Notes: generated by a model from the sequence alone, not told the origin. Counted from the first letter of the stretch, positions 29,440 to 39,622 are shown. The stretch is DNA of 64,000 nucleotides from Pseudomonas sp. MH9.2 (GCF_034353875.1 NZ_CP133784.1:4430501-4494500), one strand, 5' to 3'. Translations and numbers: made by a program.

Positions 29440-32400
29440 TCACTTGTCTATGACCAGAACTGCTGCGGGGTCAGGCGCAGAGTGTGGCGGGCGCCGATGG
29501 AACAGCCGTTCTAGCTGCAGGTAGATCACCGGCGTGGTGAACAGGGTCAACGCTTGGCTGACGACTAACCCACCGACCACCGCAATCCCCAAAGGCTGGC
29601 GCAACTCCGCGCCGACCCCGTAACCGAGCATCAGCGGCAAAGCGCCGAGCAGGGCCGCGATCGTGGTCATGATAATCGGTCGGAAGCGCGTCAGGCAGGC
29701 TTCATAAATAGCATCTTGTGGGCTGAGCCCTCGATTGCGCTGGGCATCCAGGGCGAAATCGACCAACAGGATACCGTTTTTCTTGACGATACCGATCAGC
29801 AGCACGATGCCGATCAGCGCCATGATCGAGAAGTCCTGGCCCAGCAGCCAGAGCAGCAGCAGTGCGCCGATCCCCGCAGATGGCAGGGTCGAGATGATGG
29901 TCAGGGGATGGACGAAGCTTTCATACAGCACACCAAGGATGATGTACACCGCCACCAGCGCTGCCAGGACTAGCCACGGCTGGTTGGCCAACGAACTCTG
30001 GAACGCCTGCGCCGCCCCCTGGAACGAGCCGACGATTGCTGCCGGCATGGCGATGTCGCTCTTGGCCTTGTCGAGCATCAGCACTGCATCGCCCAACGCC
30101 ACGCCGGGCGCGAGGTTGAAGGACAGGTTGGCGGCCGGGAACATGCCGTCATGGCTGATAGACAGGGGGCCAACGCTCGGTGGATCGACTTTGGCCAGGG
30201 CCGACAGCGGGACCATTTCGCCACTGAGCGGTGAGCGCAGATAGAAATAATTCAGGCTCTCGGCCTTGCCGCGTTGCTCGGTGTCGAGTTCCAGGATGAC
30301 CTTGTACTGGTTGATGTCGGTCTGGTATTCGCTGATCTGCCGTTGGCCGAATGCATCGTAAAGTGCCTGATCGACGTCACTGGTGGTCAGGCCAAAGCGC
30401 GCCGCAGCGCTGCGGTCGATGCTGATGTGGGTGATGCTGCCACCCAGTTGCAGGTCGTTGGACAGGTCGCGGAAGGCTGGGTTTTCCCGGAGCTTTTCGG
30501 TCAGGCGCTGGGTCCAGGTATTGAGGAGTTGGCCGTCATTGCTCTTGAGCACGTACTGGTATTGGCTTCGACTCGGGCCGGAGCTGAGGTTGATGTCTTG
30601 CCCGGCGCGCAGGTACAAGACGATGCCCGGCACTGTTGCCAGTTTTGGTCGTATGCGGTCGATGAATTCGCTGACCGATACATCGCGATCACTGCGGTCT
30701 TTGAGGGCAATCCAGAAACGTCCGTTGGCGATGGTCTGGTTGCTGCCGGTCACCCCCACTGAATGGGAAAACGCCTGGACCGCCGGGTCTTCACTGACGA
30801 TTTTGGCCATCGCCAAGTGTTTCTCGACCATGTCAGGGTAGGAAATGTCGGCGGCGGCTTCGCTGGTACCCAGCACGAAAGCGGTGTCCTGCACCGGGAA
30901 AAAGCCTTTGGGGATGACGATATAACCGGCGACTGCCAGAACCAAGGTCATGCCGAAAATCCCCATCATCACGCGCTGGTGAGCCAGTGCCTTGCGCAGG
31001 CCTCGTTCGTACAACGCCAATAAGCGCTCGCCGAAGCCCGGCTTGGCGTCGGGATCATGCTTGGGTGCGCGCATGAACAGGGCGGCGAGGGTGGGTGCCA
31101 GGGTCAGGGAGACCACTACCGAAATCAGAATGGTCGCGGTGGCGGTGAGGGCGAACTCCTTGAACAGCCGCCCGACCACGCCGCCCATGAACAGCAGCGG
31201 GATGAACGCGGCCACCAGCGAGAAACTGATCGAAACCACGGTGAAGCCGATTTCCCCGGCGCCCTTGATCGCGGCTTCGCGCATGCCGTCGCCTGCTTCG
31301 AGGTGGCGGTGAATATTCTCGACCACCACAATCGCATCGTCGACCACGAACCCCACGGCCACGACAATCGCCACCAGTGTCAGGTTGTTCAGGCTGAAAC
31401 CGAACAGGTACATCATCGCGAAACTGGCGACCAACGACACGCCCAGCACACTGCTGACGATCAGGGTTGCCGATAACTGGCGCAGGAACAGGGCCATGAC
31501 CGCGACGACCAACAGCACGGCGATCAGTAGAGTCATTTCCACTTCATGTAATGACGCACGAATGGTTTTGGTCCGGTCGTTGAGCACTGACACTTCCACC
31601 GACGCCGGCAGCATTTCCTGCAGGCGAGGTAACTCGCGCTGGATGCGATCCACGGTCTCGACGATGTTCGCCCCCGGCTGACGGAAGACCACCAGGTTGA
31701 CCCCTTGTTGATCGCCGGACCAGGCTTTGACGTAAGCGTTCTCCGCACCGTTGATCACCGTTGCGACATCTTTGAGATGAACCGGCGCGCCGTCTTTGTA
31801 GGACACAATGAGCTGCGCGTAATCCTCGGGTTGGAACAGTTGATCGTTAGCGGAGAGTGTCGAGACATTGTCCTTGCCATACAGCGCGCCTTTGGCCAGG
31901 TTCAAGCTGGTTTGTTGCAGCGCCACGCGCACGTCGGCCAGGGTCAGCCTCAAGGCCGCGAGTTTCTCCGGTGCGGCCTGAACCCGGATTGCAGGGCGTT
32001 GTTGCCCGGTGATGTTGACCAGACCGACACCGTCGATCTGGCTGAGCTGGCGCGCGAGCAGGGATTCGGTGATGTCACTGAGTTCGGTGCCGGGCATCAG
32101 GTTTGAGCTGACGCTGAGGATCAGCACCGGGCTGTCAGCCGGGTTGACCTTGCGCCAGGTCGGCAAGTTGGGCATGTCAGCGGGCAGCCTGCCCGCAGCG
32201 GTGTTGATGGCCGCCTGGACTTCCTGGGCGGCGGTGTCGATGCTTTTGCTGAGAGTGAATTGCAGCGTCAGATTGGTCGAACCCAATGCGCTGCTGGAGG
32301 TCATTTGTGTCATGCCGGGGATTGCGCTGAACTGCACCTCCAGCGGGGTCGCGACCGAGGAGGCCATGGTTTCCGGGCTGGCGCCTGGCAGGGAGGCGGT

Positions 32401-32553
32401 GACTTGGATAGTCGGGAACTCAGCCTCTGGCAACGGCGCGACAGGCAGGCGTGGGAAGGCGATCAGGCCCAGCAACACCGCTGCAAACGTCAGCAGCAAG
32501 GTGGCGACCGGATGATCAATGCACCACGCCGATACCGACCCCCGGCCTTTCAT
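29440..32553 (-). CDS. RND efflux permease (HAE1/MdtB-MuxB type)
   Basis: A proton-driven inner-membrane exporter of 1037 residues with 12 membrane helices and two large periplasmic loops. The N-terminus SAWCIDHPVATLLLTFAAVL and the segment VGFVVDDAIVVVENIHRHLE near residue 400 (with the proton-relay aspartates) are typical of hydrophobe/drug exporters rather than CusA metal pumps. Its start overlaps the adaptor gene's end by 4 bases. No outer-membrane channel gene is nearby, so it must borrow one. The gene set adaptor-pump-regulator-sensor resembles PA1435-PA1438 of P. aeruginosa. Confidence 0.92.
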   Translation of the reverse strand: MKGRGSVSAWCIDHPVATLLLTFAAVLLGLIAFPRLPVAPLPEAEFPTIQVTASLPGASPETMASSVATPLEVQFSAIPGMTQMTSSSALGSTNLTLQFTLSKSIDTAAQEVQAAINTAAGRLPADMPNLPTWRKVNPADSPVLILSVSSNLMPGTELSDITESLLARQLSQIDGVGLVNITGQQRPAIRVQAAPEKLAALRLTLADVRVALQQTSLNLAKGALYGKDNVSTLSANDQLFQPEDYAQLIVSYKDGAPVHLKDVATVINGAENAYVKAWSGDQQGVNLVVFRQPGANIVETVDRIQRELPRLQEMLPASVEVSVLNDRTKTIRASLHEVEMTLLIAVLLVVAVMALFLRQLSATLIVSSVLGVSLVASFAMMYLFGFSLNNLTLVAIVVAVGFVVDDAIVVVENIHRHLEAGDGMREAAIKGAGEIGFTVVSISFSLVAAFIPLLFMGGVVGRLFKEFALTATATILISVVVSLTLAPTLAALFMRAPKHDPDAKPGFGERLLALYERGLRKALAHQRVMMGIFGMTLVLAVAGYIVIPKGFFPVQDTAFVLGTSEAAADISYPDMVEKHLAMAKIVSEDPAVQAFSHSVGVTGSNQTIANGRFWIALKDRSDRDVSVSEFIDRIRPKLATVPGIVLYLRAGQDINLSSGPSRSQYQYVLKSNDGQLLNTWTQRLTEKLRENPAFRDLSNDLQLGGSITHISIDRSAAARFGLTTSDVDQALYDAFGQRQISEYQTDINQYKVILELDTEQRGKAESLNYFYLRSPLSGEMVPLSALAKVDPPSVGPLSISHDGMFPAANLSFNLAPGVALGDAVLMLDKAKSDIAMPAAIVGSFQGAAQAFQSSLANQPWLVLAALVAVYIILGVLYESFVHPLTIISTLPSAGIGALLLLWLLGQDFSIMALIGIVLLIGIVKKNGILLVDFALDAQRNRGLSPQDAIYEACLTRFRPIIMTTIAALLGALPLMLGYGVGAELRQPLGIAVVGGLVVSQALTLFTTPVIYLQLERLFHRRPPHSAPDPAAVLVIDK

Positions 32554-33710
32554 CGTGCGGTCTCCATCGCAGTGTCCTGTCCGACGATGGACGGTGCGGT
32601 GATTACGTCGACGTGCGCCCCGGGTTTAAGCCGGGACTGGCCGTCGCTGACCAGTACATCACCGACGTCAGGGCCTTTGATCAGGGTCAGATCGCTGTCT
32701 TGATACACCACTTGCACCGGCACCACTTCCACCTTATTGCCCTTGACGCGGTAGGCGAAGTGCTGATCGACGCCGCGTTGGACCACTTGTGGCGGCACTT
32801 TCAAGGCATCCCGGTCAATGGCCGTCTGGATTTTTATGGTCACCAGCTGGCCGGGCCAGAGTTTCTCCGTGGGGTTGCTGAATTCGGCTTTGGCGCGAAT
32901 GGTGCCGGTGTTGGCGGCCACCTGATTATCGATCAGGGTCAATTTACCCTCGCCCAACAACGTGCCGTTATCGGTATTGCCGATGTAGGCTTGAACGGCT
33001 GCTGGCGTGCTCCCGTGGACCAGCGCCTGCAAGGTTGAGAGCATCTGTTGCGGCAAAGAAAACTCGACGGCAATCGGGTCGATCTGGGTCACGGAGAACA
33101 GACCTTGAGCGTCGCTGACGCGCAGGAAGTTGCCTTCATCGACGTTGCGGATACCGACGCGGCCGGTCACCGGTGAGCGTATCTGCGTGTAGGACAACTG
33201 CACTTGGGCGGCCTCGATAGACGCCTGATTGCCCAACGCAGTGGCCTGAAGCTGATGGACCAGTGCTTGTTGCTGGTCGAACGTCTGCTTGGAAATACCG
33301 TTGTCCGTCGTCAGCAAGCGATAGCGTTTCAGATCGATTTGGGCGACGTCCAGTTGCGCCTGGCTTTGTCCCAGCTGAGCCTGGGCCTGAGCCAGCGTCG
33401 CACGAATCGAACGGTCATCGATGGTCGCCAGCAGGTCGCCGGCTTTGACTTGCTGGCCTTCCTTGACCAGCAGCCTGGTCAGGATGCCATCGACTTGGGG
33501 ACGAACGATGACACTGTGCAGCGAAAGCACGGAACCGATGCCGGTGACATAGCGCGGTACATCCTCCTTGATCACGCTGATGACCCGGACTGGAATCGCA
33601 GTCGGCGCCGACACTTTTGCGGGGGCAGGACGGGTCAGGCTCCAACTGGTGAGCGCGATGAGCACAACGATGGCGCTGGCGGCGATTGCGGTTCGGGTCT
33701 GTTTACGCAT
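32550..33710 (-). CDS. RND periplasmic adaptor (membrane fusion protein)
   Basis: Bridges the RND pump to an outer-membrane channel. The 386 residues have one N-terminal anchor (TAIAASAIVVLIALTSWSL), the lipoyl half-motifs VIVRPQVDGILTRLLVKEGQ near residue 68 and QIRSPVTGRVGIRNVDEGN near 175, and a coiled-coil hairpin between them rich in QAQAQLGQSQAQLD. It is first in the operon. No clear Shine-Dalgarno sequence precedes the ATG. Confidence 0.92.
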   Translation of the reverse strand: MRKQTRTAIAASAIVVLIALTSWSLTRPAPAKVSAPTAIPVRVISVIKEDVPRYVTGIGSVLSLHSVIVRPQVDGILTRLLVKEGQQVKAGDLLATIDDRSIRATLAQAQAQLGQSQAQLDVAQIDLKRYRLLTTDNGISKQTFDQQQALVHQLQATALGNQASIEAAQVQLSYTQIRSPVTGRVGIRNVDEGNFLRVSDAQGLFSVTQIDPIAVEFSLPQQMLSTLQALVHGSTPAAVQAYIGNTDNGTLLGEGKLTLIDNQVAANTGTIRAKAEFSNPTEKLWPGQLVTIKIQTAIDRDALKVPPQVVQRGVDQHFAYRVKGNKVEVVPVQVVYQDSDLTLIKGPDVGDVLVSDGQSRLKPGAHVDVITAPSIVGQDTAMETAR

Positions 33711-34091
33711 GCAGGGAAGGCGCCGGGCAAGTCAAAGGGAAGGACAGGGATGAGAGGAGGTACCTCGTGAGGGCTTTCGTCATCTTCAGTGTCAGCCCCT
33801 TCTTTATAGCCTGCCAACCCGGTCAGCAAAATGACGGCTAACTGACAGAATGGACAGCTAGCGCCGTAGGCAGGCTTAGCCTCTCAGTTCGGCGCGTGCG
33901 GGCGGTCTATTAAAGAAAAAACGAAGGTTGACGATAATAAAGAAAAGGCATCAGGTGCATGTTTGATATGATCGGCTGAAAGGTTGGTGAAAGATAGCCA
34001 GGGAAAGTTCTTACTTGTCGTTTTGAATTTTCGGGTGAACCCCTTTTTTCAGCGTTGTTTGTTGAGGTGAGACGCCGCACGGAGTACTGCA
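33711..34091. other. Divergent intergenic region between the RND operon and the fimbrial cluster
   Basis: 381 bases with no supported gene. It must hold promoters for both the minus-strand RND operon and the plus-strand fimbrial genes. It becomes AT-rich after about 33,900, but I could not single out a convincing -10/-35 pair or operator. Confidence 0.6.
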
Positions 34092-34439
34092 ATGAACGGC
34101 AACTCGGTCAGTGGTGTATTGTTTTCGATCGTGGTGTTCACCTTCAGCGTCGTGGCATCAGCCAACGGTGGCGTTATTCATTTCAACGGGCAGGTGGTCA
34201 ATACGGGATGTGCCGTTCAGACACGGTCTGACAGCTCCTATTTTAAAGCCTCGCAGCAGATTCAGGTCTCATCGGAAATCACCCTTGCCGTGGACACGTA
34301 TCGGAATGCCTGCAGCGCTGATGTCATTCCTTTCAGTGCCGTGTTTACGGTACTTTCTTCCTCGGAAGCGGCGAGTGGTACAGGGGGGTCTCCGGACAAG
34401 AAGTCCAGGGCGGGGGTGGTTACGTTGACCTACCAGTAG
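34092..34439 (+). CDS. Very short type 1 pilin-like protein
   Basis: A 115-residue exported protein. The signal peptide runs to about residue 24 (FSVVASANG). The mature start GGVIHFNGQVVNTGCAVQTR looks like the first strands of a chaperone-usher pilin, with a cysteine at the usual place and a second one in RNACSADVIPF. The end AGVVTLTYQ is a typical pilin last strand with the penultimate tyrosine recognised by chaperones. The usual middle of the fold (about 40-60 residues) is missing compared with normal 150-residue subunits. Either a genuine miniature subunit or an internally shortened one. It stands first in the fimbrial cluster, 259 bases before the main subunit. Confidence 0.6.
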   Translation: MNGNSVSGVLFSIVVFTFSVVASANGGVIHFNGQVVNTGCAVQTRSDSSYFKASQQIQVSSEITLAVDTYRNACSADVIPFSAVFTVLSSSEAASGTGGSPDKKSRAGVVTLTYQ

Positions 34440-34698
34440 TGTCAATACAATCACTGTATCGACATTGCGAAAACCCTAACTGTGCTGACACTTTGCTTTT
34501 GCTGTTTTCGATGAGGGCCCCTGTTTCCGGGTGCCGATCACTAATAAGGAATATTCCCGCAGAAAGTACCTACTTGTCCTGTTGCCAAATCCATATGCGT
34601 AATATGTTTATCCTGACATTCAACAATGCTTCGTATCGTTATAGTTCTTTTCGTCCAATGATGGGCATATACGAACGAACGCAAGGAATGTCGTTAGC

Positions 34699-35280
34699 AT
34701 GAAAAAAATCTCTCTCACATTGGCTGTACTGGGTGCAATGGGTTTAGGTGCGGTCGGTACCGCTAATGCTGCAAATAACGGGAAGTTGGTGTTCAACGGC
34801 ACGCTGACCAACATTTCTTGTAACGTCGGGCCGGGCGCCGGGGTCGGTGCCGGCCCTAATGGAGATATCAACGTCGATTTGGGCAACGTTTCATTCTCTG
34901 ATATAGGCTCATCGAGCGCGAGCAAGCTGGAAACCGCTACACCTGTCCAGCTGCTGGTCAATTGCAGCGCTGGCGTCGATCAATACAACACCGTGAAAAT
35001 GCGCTTCGTCGCACGCTCCGGCAGCGGCCTGGATAACAATGACCCCAAGCTGTTGCGTACTACGGGTGCCGCAGACGGTGTCGGTATCGGCCTGCTCAAC
35101 GCCCAATCCCAGATCATGGACTTGAGTGGCACCGAGACGATCGACAAACCGCTGATCAAGGATGGCGCGGGTGGCGCGACAGCCGAGTTGAATTTTGGCG
35201 CGGTCTACGTGCTTAACGGCACGCCGACCAACCCGGGCAACGCCGATGGATTCATGCCTTTCGTGCTGGACTACGAGTAA
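34699..35280 (+). CDS. Fimbrial major subunit (type 1-like pilin)
   Basis: Structural pilin of 193 residues with signal peptide (MKKISLTLAVLGAMGLGAVG, cleavage after ANA near residue 25). The mature start NGKLVFNGTLTNISCNVGPG and the end GFMPFVLDYE, with penultimate tyrosine, fit donor-strand-exchange pilins. The two cysteines (SCNV and VNCSAG) can form the usual disulfide. It resembles the first subunits of Cup-type clusters in pseudomonads. A chaperone gene follows. Confidence 0.88.
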   Translation: MKKISLTLAVLGAMGLGAVGTANAANNGKLVFNGTLTNISCNVGPGAGVGAGPNGDINVDLGNVSFSDIGSSSASKLETATPVQLLVNCSAGVDQYNTVKMRFVARSGSGLDNNDPKLLRTTGAADGVGIGLLNAQSQIMDLSGTETIDKPLIKDGAGGATAELNFGAVYVLNGTPTNPGNADGFMPFVLDYE

Positions 35281-35341
35281 AACCGCTGACGGGGTGAGCT
35301 GCAGTCGCCCCGTCGCACCTCAGCTCAAGGTGAATGCCATC

Positions 35342-36091
35342 ATGTTTTCTCCCTCCATTCGTTATGCCTGCCTTTCGCTGGTAATGATCCTGAGCGCAGG
35401 TGCCCAGGCAGGCATCGTGCTCAATACCACTCGTGTTATTTATCCGGCAAAAGACAAAGAGGTCAGTTTCGGCGTACACAACAGCGGCGGCGGAGAAATT
35501 CTCCTGCAGTCCTGGCTTGAGTCTGACGCCGGGGGCACTGTCGATTTGCCGTTTGTGATTATCCCGGCCCTGGCTCGCATGCCGGGCGACGGCAAGCAAC
35601 TGCTGCGCATCATGTATGCCGGCGTGGACATGCCGATGGACCGCGAGTCGGTGTTTTGGCTCAACGTGCAGGAAATTCCTCAGGCCGCGGCAAAGAACGC
35701 TTTGCAGATCGCGATCCGCCAGCGCATCAAGGTGTTTTTTCGGCCTCAGGGGTTGGAGGTGGAGCCAGCCCAGGCGCCGGAAAAACTTCAATGGCGTCTG
35801 CTGGAGGATGACGTGTTGCAGGTGAGCAATCCTGGACCCTATTACGTGTCCATGGTCAGGATTGAGGTTCGGGACGGTACAACTCACGTGATGAAAAAGG
35901 ACAGCCAGATGCTGGCGCCGAATCAATCCTTGAACGTGCCACTTGTCAGGCGGGCAAGCGGTCGTCCCTTGAGTCTGAGTTTTATCAGCATCAATGACTT
36001 CGGTGGGCAGGTGCCCTATAGGGCCACGCTGACCGCGCGCGAGTCGATCAACGCGGTCAAGGTCGCCAAGACCGATACCGGCGTCAGGTAA
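35342..36091 (+). CDS. Periplasmic fimbrial chaperone (PapD-like), first copy
   Basis: Folds and delivers pilins in the periplasm. The 249 residues have a signal peptide ending near GAQAG. The pilin-binding edge includes GIVLNTTRVIYPAKDKEVSF at the N-terminus and LPFVIIPALARMPGDGKQLL with its conserved arginine. QRIKVFFRPQGLEV near residue 150 is the family's domain-linker motif. The ATG at 35342 starts a good signal peptide, and the longer upstream frame overlaps the pilin gene. The loop between strands F and G looks short, as in FGS chaperones. Confidence 0.9.
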   Translation: MFSPSIRYACLSLVMILSAGAQAGIVLNTTRVIYPAKDKEVSFGVHNSGGGEILLQSWLESDAGGTVDLPFVIIPALARMPGDGKQLLRIMYAGVDMPMDRESVFWLNVQEIPQAAAKNALQIAIRQRIKVFFRPQGLEVEPAQAPEKLQWRLLEDDVLQVSNPGPYYVSMVRIEVRDGTTHVMKKDSQMLAPNQSLNVPLVRRASGRPLSLSFISINDFGGQVPYRATLTARESINAVKVAKTDTGVR

Positions 36092-36221
36092 CGACTCCTC
36101 CAGAATTTTTTATTCATCGAGCAATCCGAGTGACGGCCTCTGCGTTGACTCGGCAGTTTTGCGCCTGCGCGAAAGGATTCTCCGGTGCGACTGTACTCCA
36201 AGGATTGAGTGATAACAGCAA

Positions 36222-38819
36222 ATGGAACGGCTCAACCGAAGTACCCAGGGATTTTTTTCAGGTGATCTCCTGCGCACCAATAAAAGCCTCCCGAGGTTTT
36301 ATGTGCGCGCATCGTTCAGGCTCAGTACGCTCGCCATGGGTGTTGGTATGGCGTTGTCGATGCAGGCCATGGCGGCGCCAGATCAATCCGGCGACGCCGC
36401 AAAGGGTTCCCCAGTGGAATTCAATACGGCCTTTATCCAGGGCACCGATGAACCCGCCGACCTCAAGGAATTTTTGCGGGGCAACAGTGTTTTGCCAGGC
36501 GTCTACCGGGTGGATGTGTACGTCAACCGGGTCCTGAGTGGGCGCAATGATGTCAGGTTTACCCAAAATACGGCCTCAGGCTTGATCGAACCCTGCCTGA
36601 CGTTGGAGATGCTCCGGGCATTTGGACTGGACATGGAGCGCTTGCACAACGACGCAAGCCTGGCGGTTGATTTGCAACCGAGTGCTTGTTTTGACCTGGC
36701 GGCACAGGTCGAATTTGCTCGGGTCGACTACCAGCCCAATAGCCTGCGCCTGAATGTCAGCGTGCCGCAGACCGCTATGGCCCGTAGTGCTCGAGGTTAC
36801 GTGTCACCTGAACTCTGGACTGAAGGCGAGACCGCCGCCTTCATCAATTACAGCTTCAACGGCGCCCGTCGGCACAATCAGCAAGAACGCACGGATCAGT
36901 ATTACCTGGGCCTGCGAAATGGCCTGAACCTGGGCGCCTGGCGCCTGCGCAACGAGTCGTCGCTGACCTACGGCGGCAATCAGCCTTATCGCTTCAGCAG
37001 CAACCGCACGTTCGCCCAACGTGACCTGACGCGGCTCAAGGGGCAACTGACACTCGGTGAGATCTACTCAAACTCGCTGATTTTTGACAGTGTGCGGTTC
37101 AGCGGCGCCGAAATCGCCTCCGATGACGGCATGCTGCCTGACAGCGAGCGGGTCTACGCTCCGACGATTCGCGGTATTGCCGAGACCAATGCCACGGTTG
37201 AAGTTCGCCAGAACGGCTTTTTGCTGTACAGCAGCAACGTTTCTCCGGGGCCGTTCGAGATTACCGATATCTACCCCAGTGGCTCCAATGGCGATCTGTT
37301 GGTCACGGTGGTGGAGGCGGATGGGCGCACGCGCACCTTTACGCAGGCATTTACCTCGTTGCCGATCATGGTGCCCAACGGTGCGTTCCGCTACAGCCTC
37401 GCCGCCGGTCGATACGACAGCAATGCCGATCAACAGTCCTCGCCGACATTCACCAGTGGCACCCTGGTTTATGGTCTATCCGAACGGTTGACCGGGTTCG
37501 GTGGACTGCAATGGGCCGAGGATTATCAGGCGGCGAATGTCGGGGCGGGGGTCAACACCGGCTTGGGGGCTTTTTCGGCCGACGTGACGCAGTCGATCAG
37601 CCAGGCGCGTGTGAGCAAGGCTAGCCAGGGCCAAAGCGTGCGGTTGCGCTATGCCAACACCCTCGATGTGACGAACACCACCTTAGCCGTCGCGGGTTAT
37701 CGCTATTCCACCGAGCAATACCGCACGCTGCAGGAGCACGTAGAGGAACTCGATGGGCGCATCGCTCGAACGGTCACCGGCCGGGCAAAGGATCGGGTAG
37801 AGCTCAATGTCACGCAGTCGCTGCCGGAGCAATCCGGTTCGTTGAGCCTGACCGCCAGCGATCAGCGTTACTGGAACCTGCCGGGTAAAACTCGTCAGTT
37901 GTACCTGTCCTACAACAGCGCATGGAAAACTGTCAGTTACAGTCTGTCGATCGAGCGTAACCAGCAATTGGACGGTGACGGGCAGGCCAACACCGATCAT
38001 CGGCTTTCCCTGAGCCTGACAGTACCGTTGGGCTCAAGCTCAAGCGCGTCCCGGACATCGTTCAATCTGGTGCGCGACAGCCAAGGAGACTACAACGCCC
38101 AGGCCGGTCTCAGCGGCCAGGTGCTGGACAATCGAAATGCTTTTTATTCGCTACAGAGCGGGCGCGACAGCAGCTCCGGCACTTTCGGATCCGGCAAACT
38201 TAACACCACCACGCCCTACGGTCGCTTTGAGGCCGGGTACAGCCAGGGTCGCGATTACGATGCTTTTAGCGTGGGTGCATCAGGGTCGCTGGTTGCTCAC
38301 GGCGGCGGGGTGAACTTCGGACAGCCTTTGGGTGAAACCTTCGCCCTGGTCGAGGTGCCAAACGTCAGCGGTGCAAAACTGACCAACTACAGCAACGTCG
38401 AGACTTCGGACAACGGTTACGCGGTGTTGCCTTACGCCCAGCCTTACCGAACCAATTGGGTCAGTCTGGACACTCGCCAGTTGGGGGCGGACGTCGAGGT
38501 GGATAACGCAATCGTCCAGGTGGTGCCACGTCGCGGCGCCGTGAGTGTCGTGCACTTTGCCGCGTCGATCGGTCGCCGTGTGCAATTCGAACTGGTGCGC
38601 GCTGATGGCAGTAAGGTGCCGTTGGGCGCGAGCGTAGAGGACGAGCACGGCAAGTCTTTGGCGGTGGTCGACCCCACCAGTCGCGCGTTGGTGTTGACCG
38701 GTCAAGATCAAGGCGTACTGCGAGTGAAGTGGTCCGATCAAGGCTGCCGGGTGCCCTATAGCCTGCCGCCAAAGGACCCGTTACGTGCCTATGAACGACT
38801 GAAGGTGACCTGCCAATGA
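36222..38819 (+). CDS. Fimbrial outer-membrane usher
   Basis: Assembles and exports the pilus. The 865 residues match FimD/PapC family size. The N-terminal periplasmic domain (VEFNTAFIQGTDEPADLKEF near residue 70) binds chaperone-subunit complexes. The 24-strand barrel interrupted by the plug follows, with the family signature FVQRDLTRLKGQL-like segment seen here as FAQRDLTRLKGQL. C-terminal domains end in a cysteine pair (QGCRVPYSLPP...KVTCQ). The long basic leader before the signal hydrophobic stretch and lack of a clear ribosome-binding site make the exact start uncertain. Confidence 0.92.
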   Translation: MERLNRSTQGFFSGDLLRTNKSLPRFYVRASFRLSTLAMGVGMALSMQAMAAPDQSGDAAKGSPVEFNTAFIQGTDEPADLKEFLRGNSVLPGVYRVDVYVNRVLSGRNDVRFTQNTASGLIEPCLTLEMLRAFGLDMERLHNDASLAVDLQPSACFDLAAQVEFARVDYQPNSLRLNVSVPQTAMARSARGYVSPELWTEGETAAFINYSFNGARRHNQQERTDQYYLGLRNGLNLGAWRLRNESSLTYGGNQPYRFSSNRTFAQRDLTRLKGQLTLGEIYSNSLIFDSVRFSGAEIASDDGMLPDSERVYAPTIRGIAETNATVEVRQNGFLLYSSNVSPGPFEITDIYPSGSNGDLLVTVVEADGRTRTFTQAFTSLPIMVPNGAFRYSLAAGRYDSNADQQSSPTFTSGTLVYGLSERLTGFGGLQWAEDYQAANVGAGVNTGLGAFSADVTQSISQARVSKASQGQSVRLRYANTLDVTNTTLAVAGYRYSTEQYRTLQEHVEELDGRIARTVTGRAKDRVELNVTQSLPEQSGSLSLTASDQRYWNLPGKTRQLYLSYNSAWKTVSYSLSIERNQQLDGDGQANTDHRLSLSLTVPLGSSSSASRTSFNLVRDSQGDYNAQAGLSGQVLDNRNAFYSLQSGRDSSSGTFGSGKLNTTTPYGRFEAGYSQGRDYDAFSVGASGSLVAHGGGVNFGQPLGETFALVEVPNVSGAKLTNYSNVETSDNGYAVLPYAQPYRTNWVSLDTRQLGADVEVDNAIVQVVPRRGAVSVVHFAASIGRRVQFELVRADGSKVPLGASVEDEHGKSLAVVDPTSRALVLTGQDQGVLRVKWSDQGCRVPYSLPPKDPLRAYERLKVTCQ

Positions 38820-39622
38820 GTCTGTCGAAACGACTCGGTCAGAGGCTGATCAGCCTTATATTGCTACTGATGGGGATCGCCAGTGCCAGCGTGCAGGCTG
38901 CGGTGTCCCTTACCGGAACGCGGTTGATCTTTGACGGGGCTTTTCGCGAAGTCAGTATCGAAGTGATCAACCGGAGCCCTCGCGAGGTGCTGCTCCAGGC
39001 GTGGTTGAGCAGCGCCGCGAATGAGGGCGATGGCGTGCCTGATGATCTGCCGTTTGCCCTGACGCCTCACCTGTCACAACTGCCTGTTAACGGCAAACAG
39101 GCGCTACGCATCTTGTATGAAGGCGTCGGTATGCCGCAGGGGCGGGAGTCGCTGTTGCACCTGTACGTGATGGAAATCCCTCGGCGCGCAGAAGGTGAGA
39201 ACCCACTGAGCATTGCCATTCGCCAGCGCATCAACGTGTTTTATCGCCCGCCAGGTTTGCCCGGTGATCCGGCTGATAGCGCCCAGGAATTGCTCTGGCA
39301 GCTGACCCGCGATGCGAACGGCAGGATGTCGTTGCAGGTCAGCAATCGGTCTGCTTTCCACGCCTCACTGCAGGACCTGCAGCTCGAGGGCCGCGCTGGA
39401 AAACATGACGTCAGCGACTACCTGTTGCTGCTGCCGGGGACCACCCGAATCTTACCCCTGAGCGCCGCCGAGCCCGCTGACAGCCAATGGCAATACATGT
39501 CCTTCAAGGCCCTTACTGATTATGGCGGCCAGCGCAGTTACCGCGCCGAAATTGACGGACGTTTACCGTTCAAGGCCAGGTTGCTGCCAGGCATTACCCA
39601 CTTAAAAGGCTTACAACCATGA
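38816..39622 (+). CDS. Periplasmic fimbrial chaperone (PapD-like), second copy
   Basis: A second PapD-type chaperone of 268 residues, only distantly like the first. The signal peptide ends near SVQAA, then AVSLTGTRLIFDGAFREVSIE, FALTPHLSQLPVNGKQALRI and QRINVFYRPPGLPG. It overlaps the usher by 4 bases and the next gene by 4, so all three are coupled. A dedicated chaperone next to a two-domain tip protein suggests it serves that subunit. Confidence 0.9.
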   Translation: MSLSKRLGQRLISLILLLMGIASASVQAAVSLTGTRLIFDGAFREVSIEVINRSPREVLLQAWLSSAANEGDGVPDDLPFALTPHLSQLPVNGKQALRILYEGVGMPQGRESLLHLYVMEIPRRAEGENPLSIAIRQRINVFYRPPGLPGDPADSAQELLWQLTRDANGRMSLQVSNRSAFHASLQDLQLEGRAGKHDVSDYLLLLPGTTRILPLSAAEPADSQWQYMSFKALTDYGGQRSYRAEIDGRLPFKARLLPGITHLKGLQP

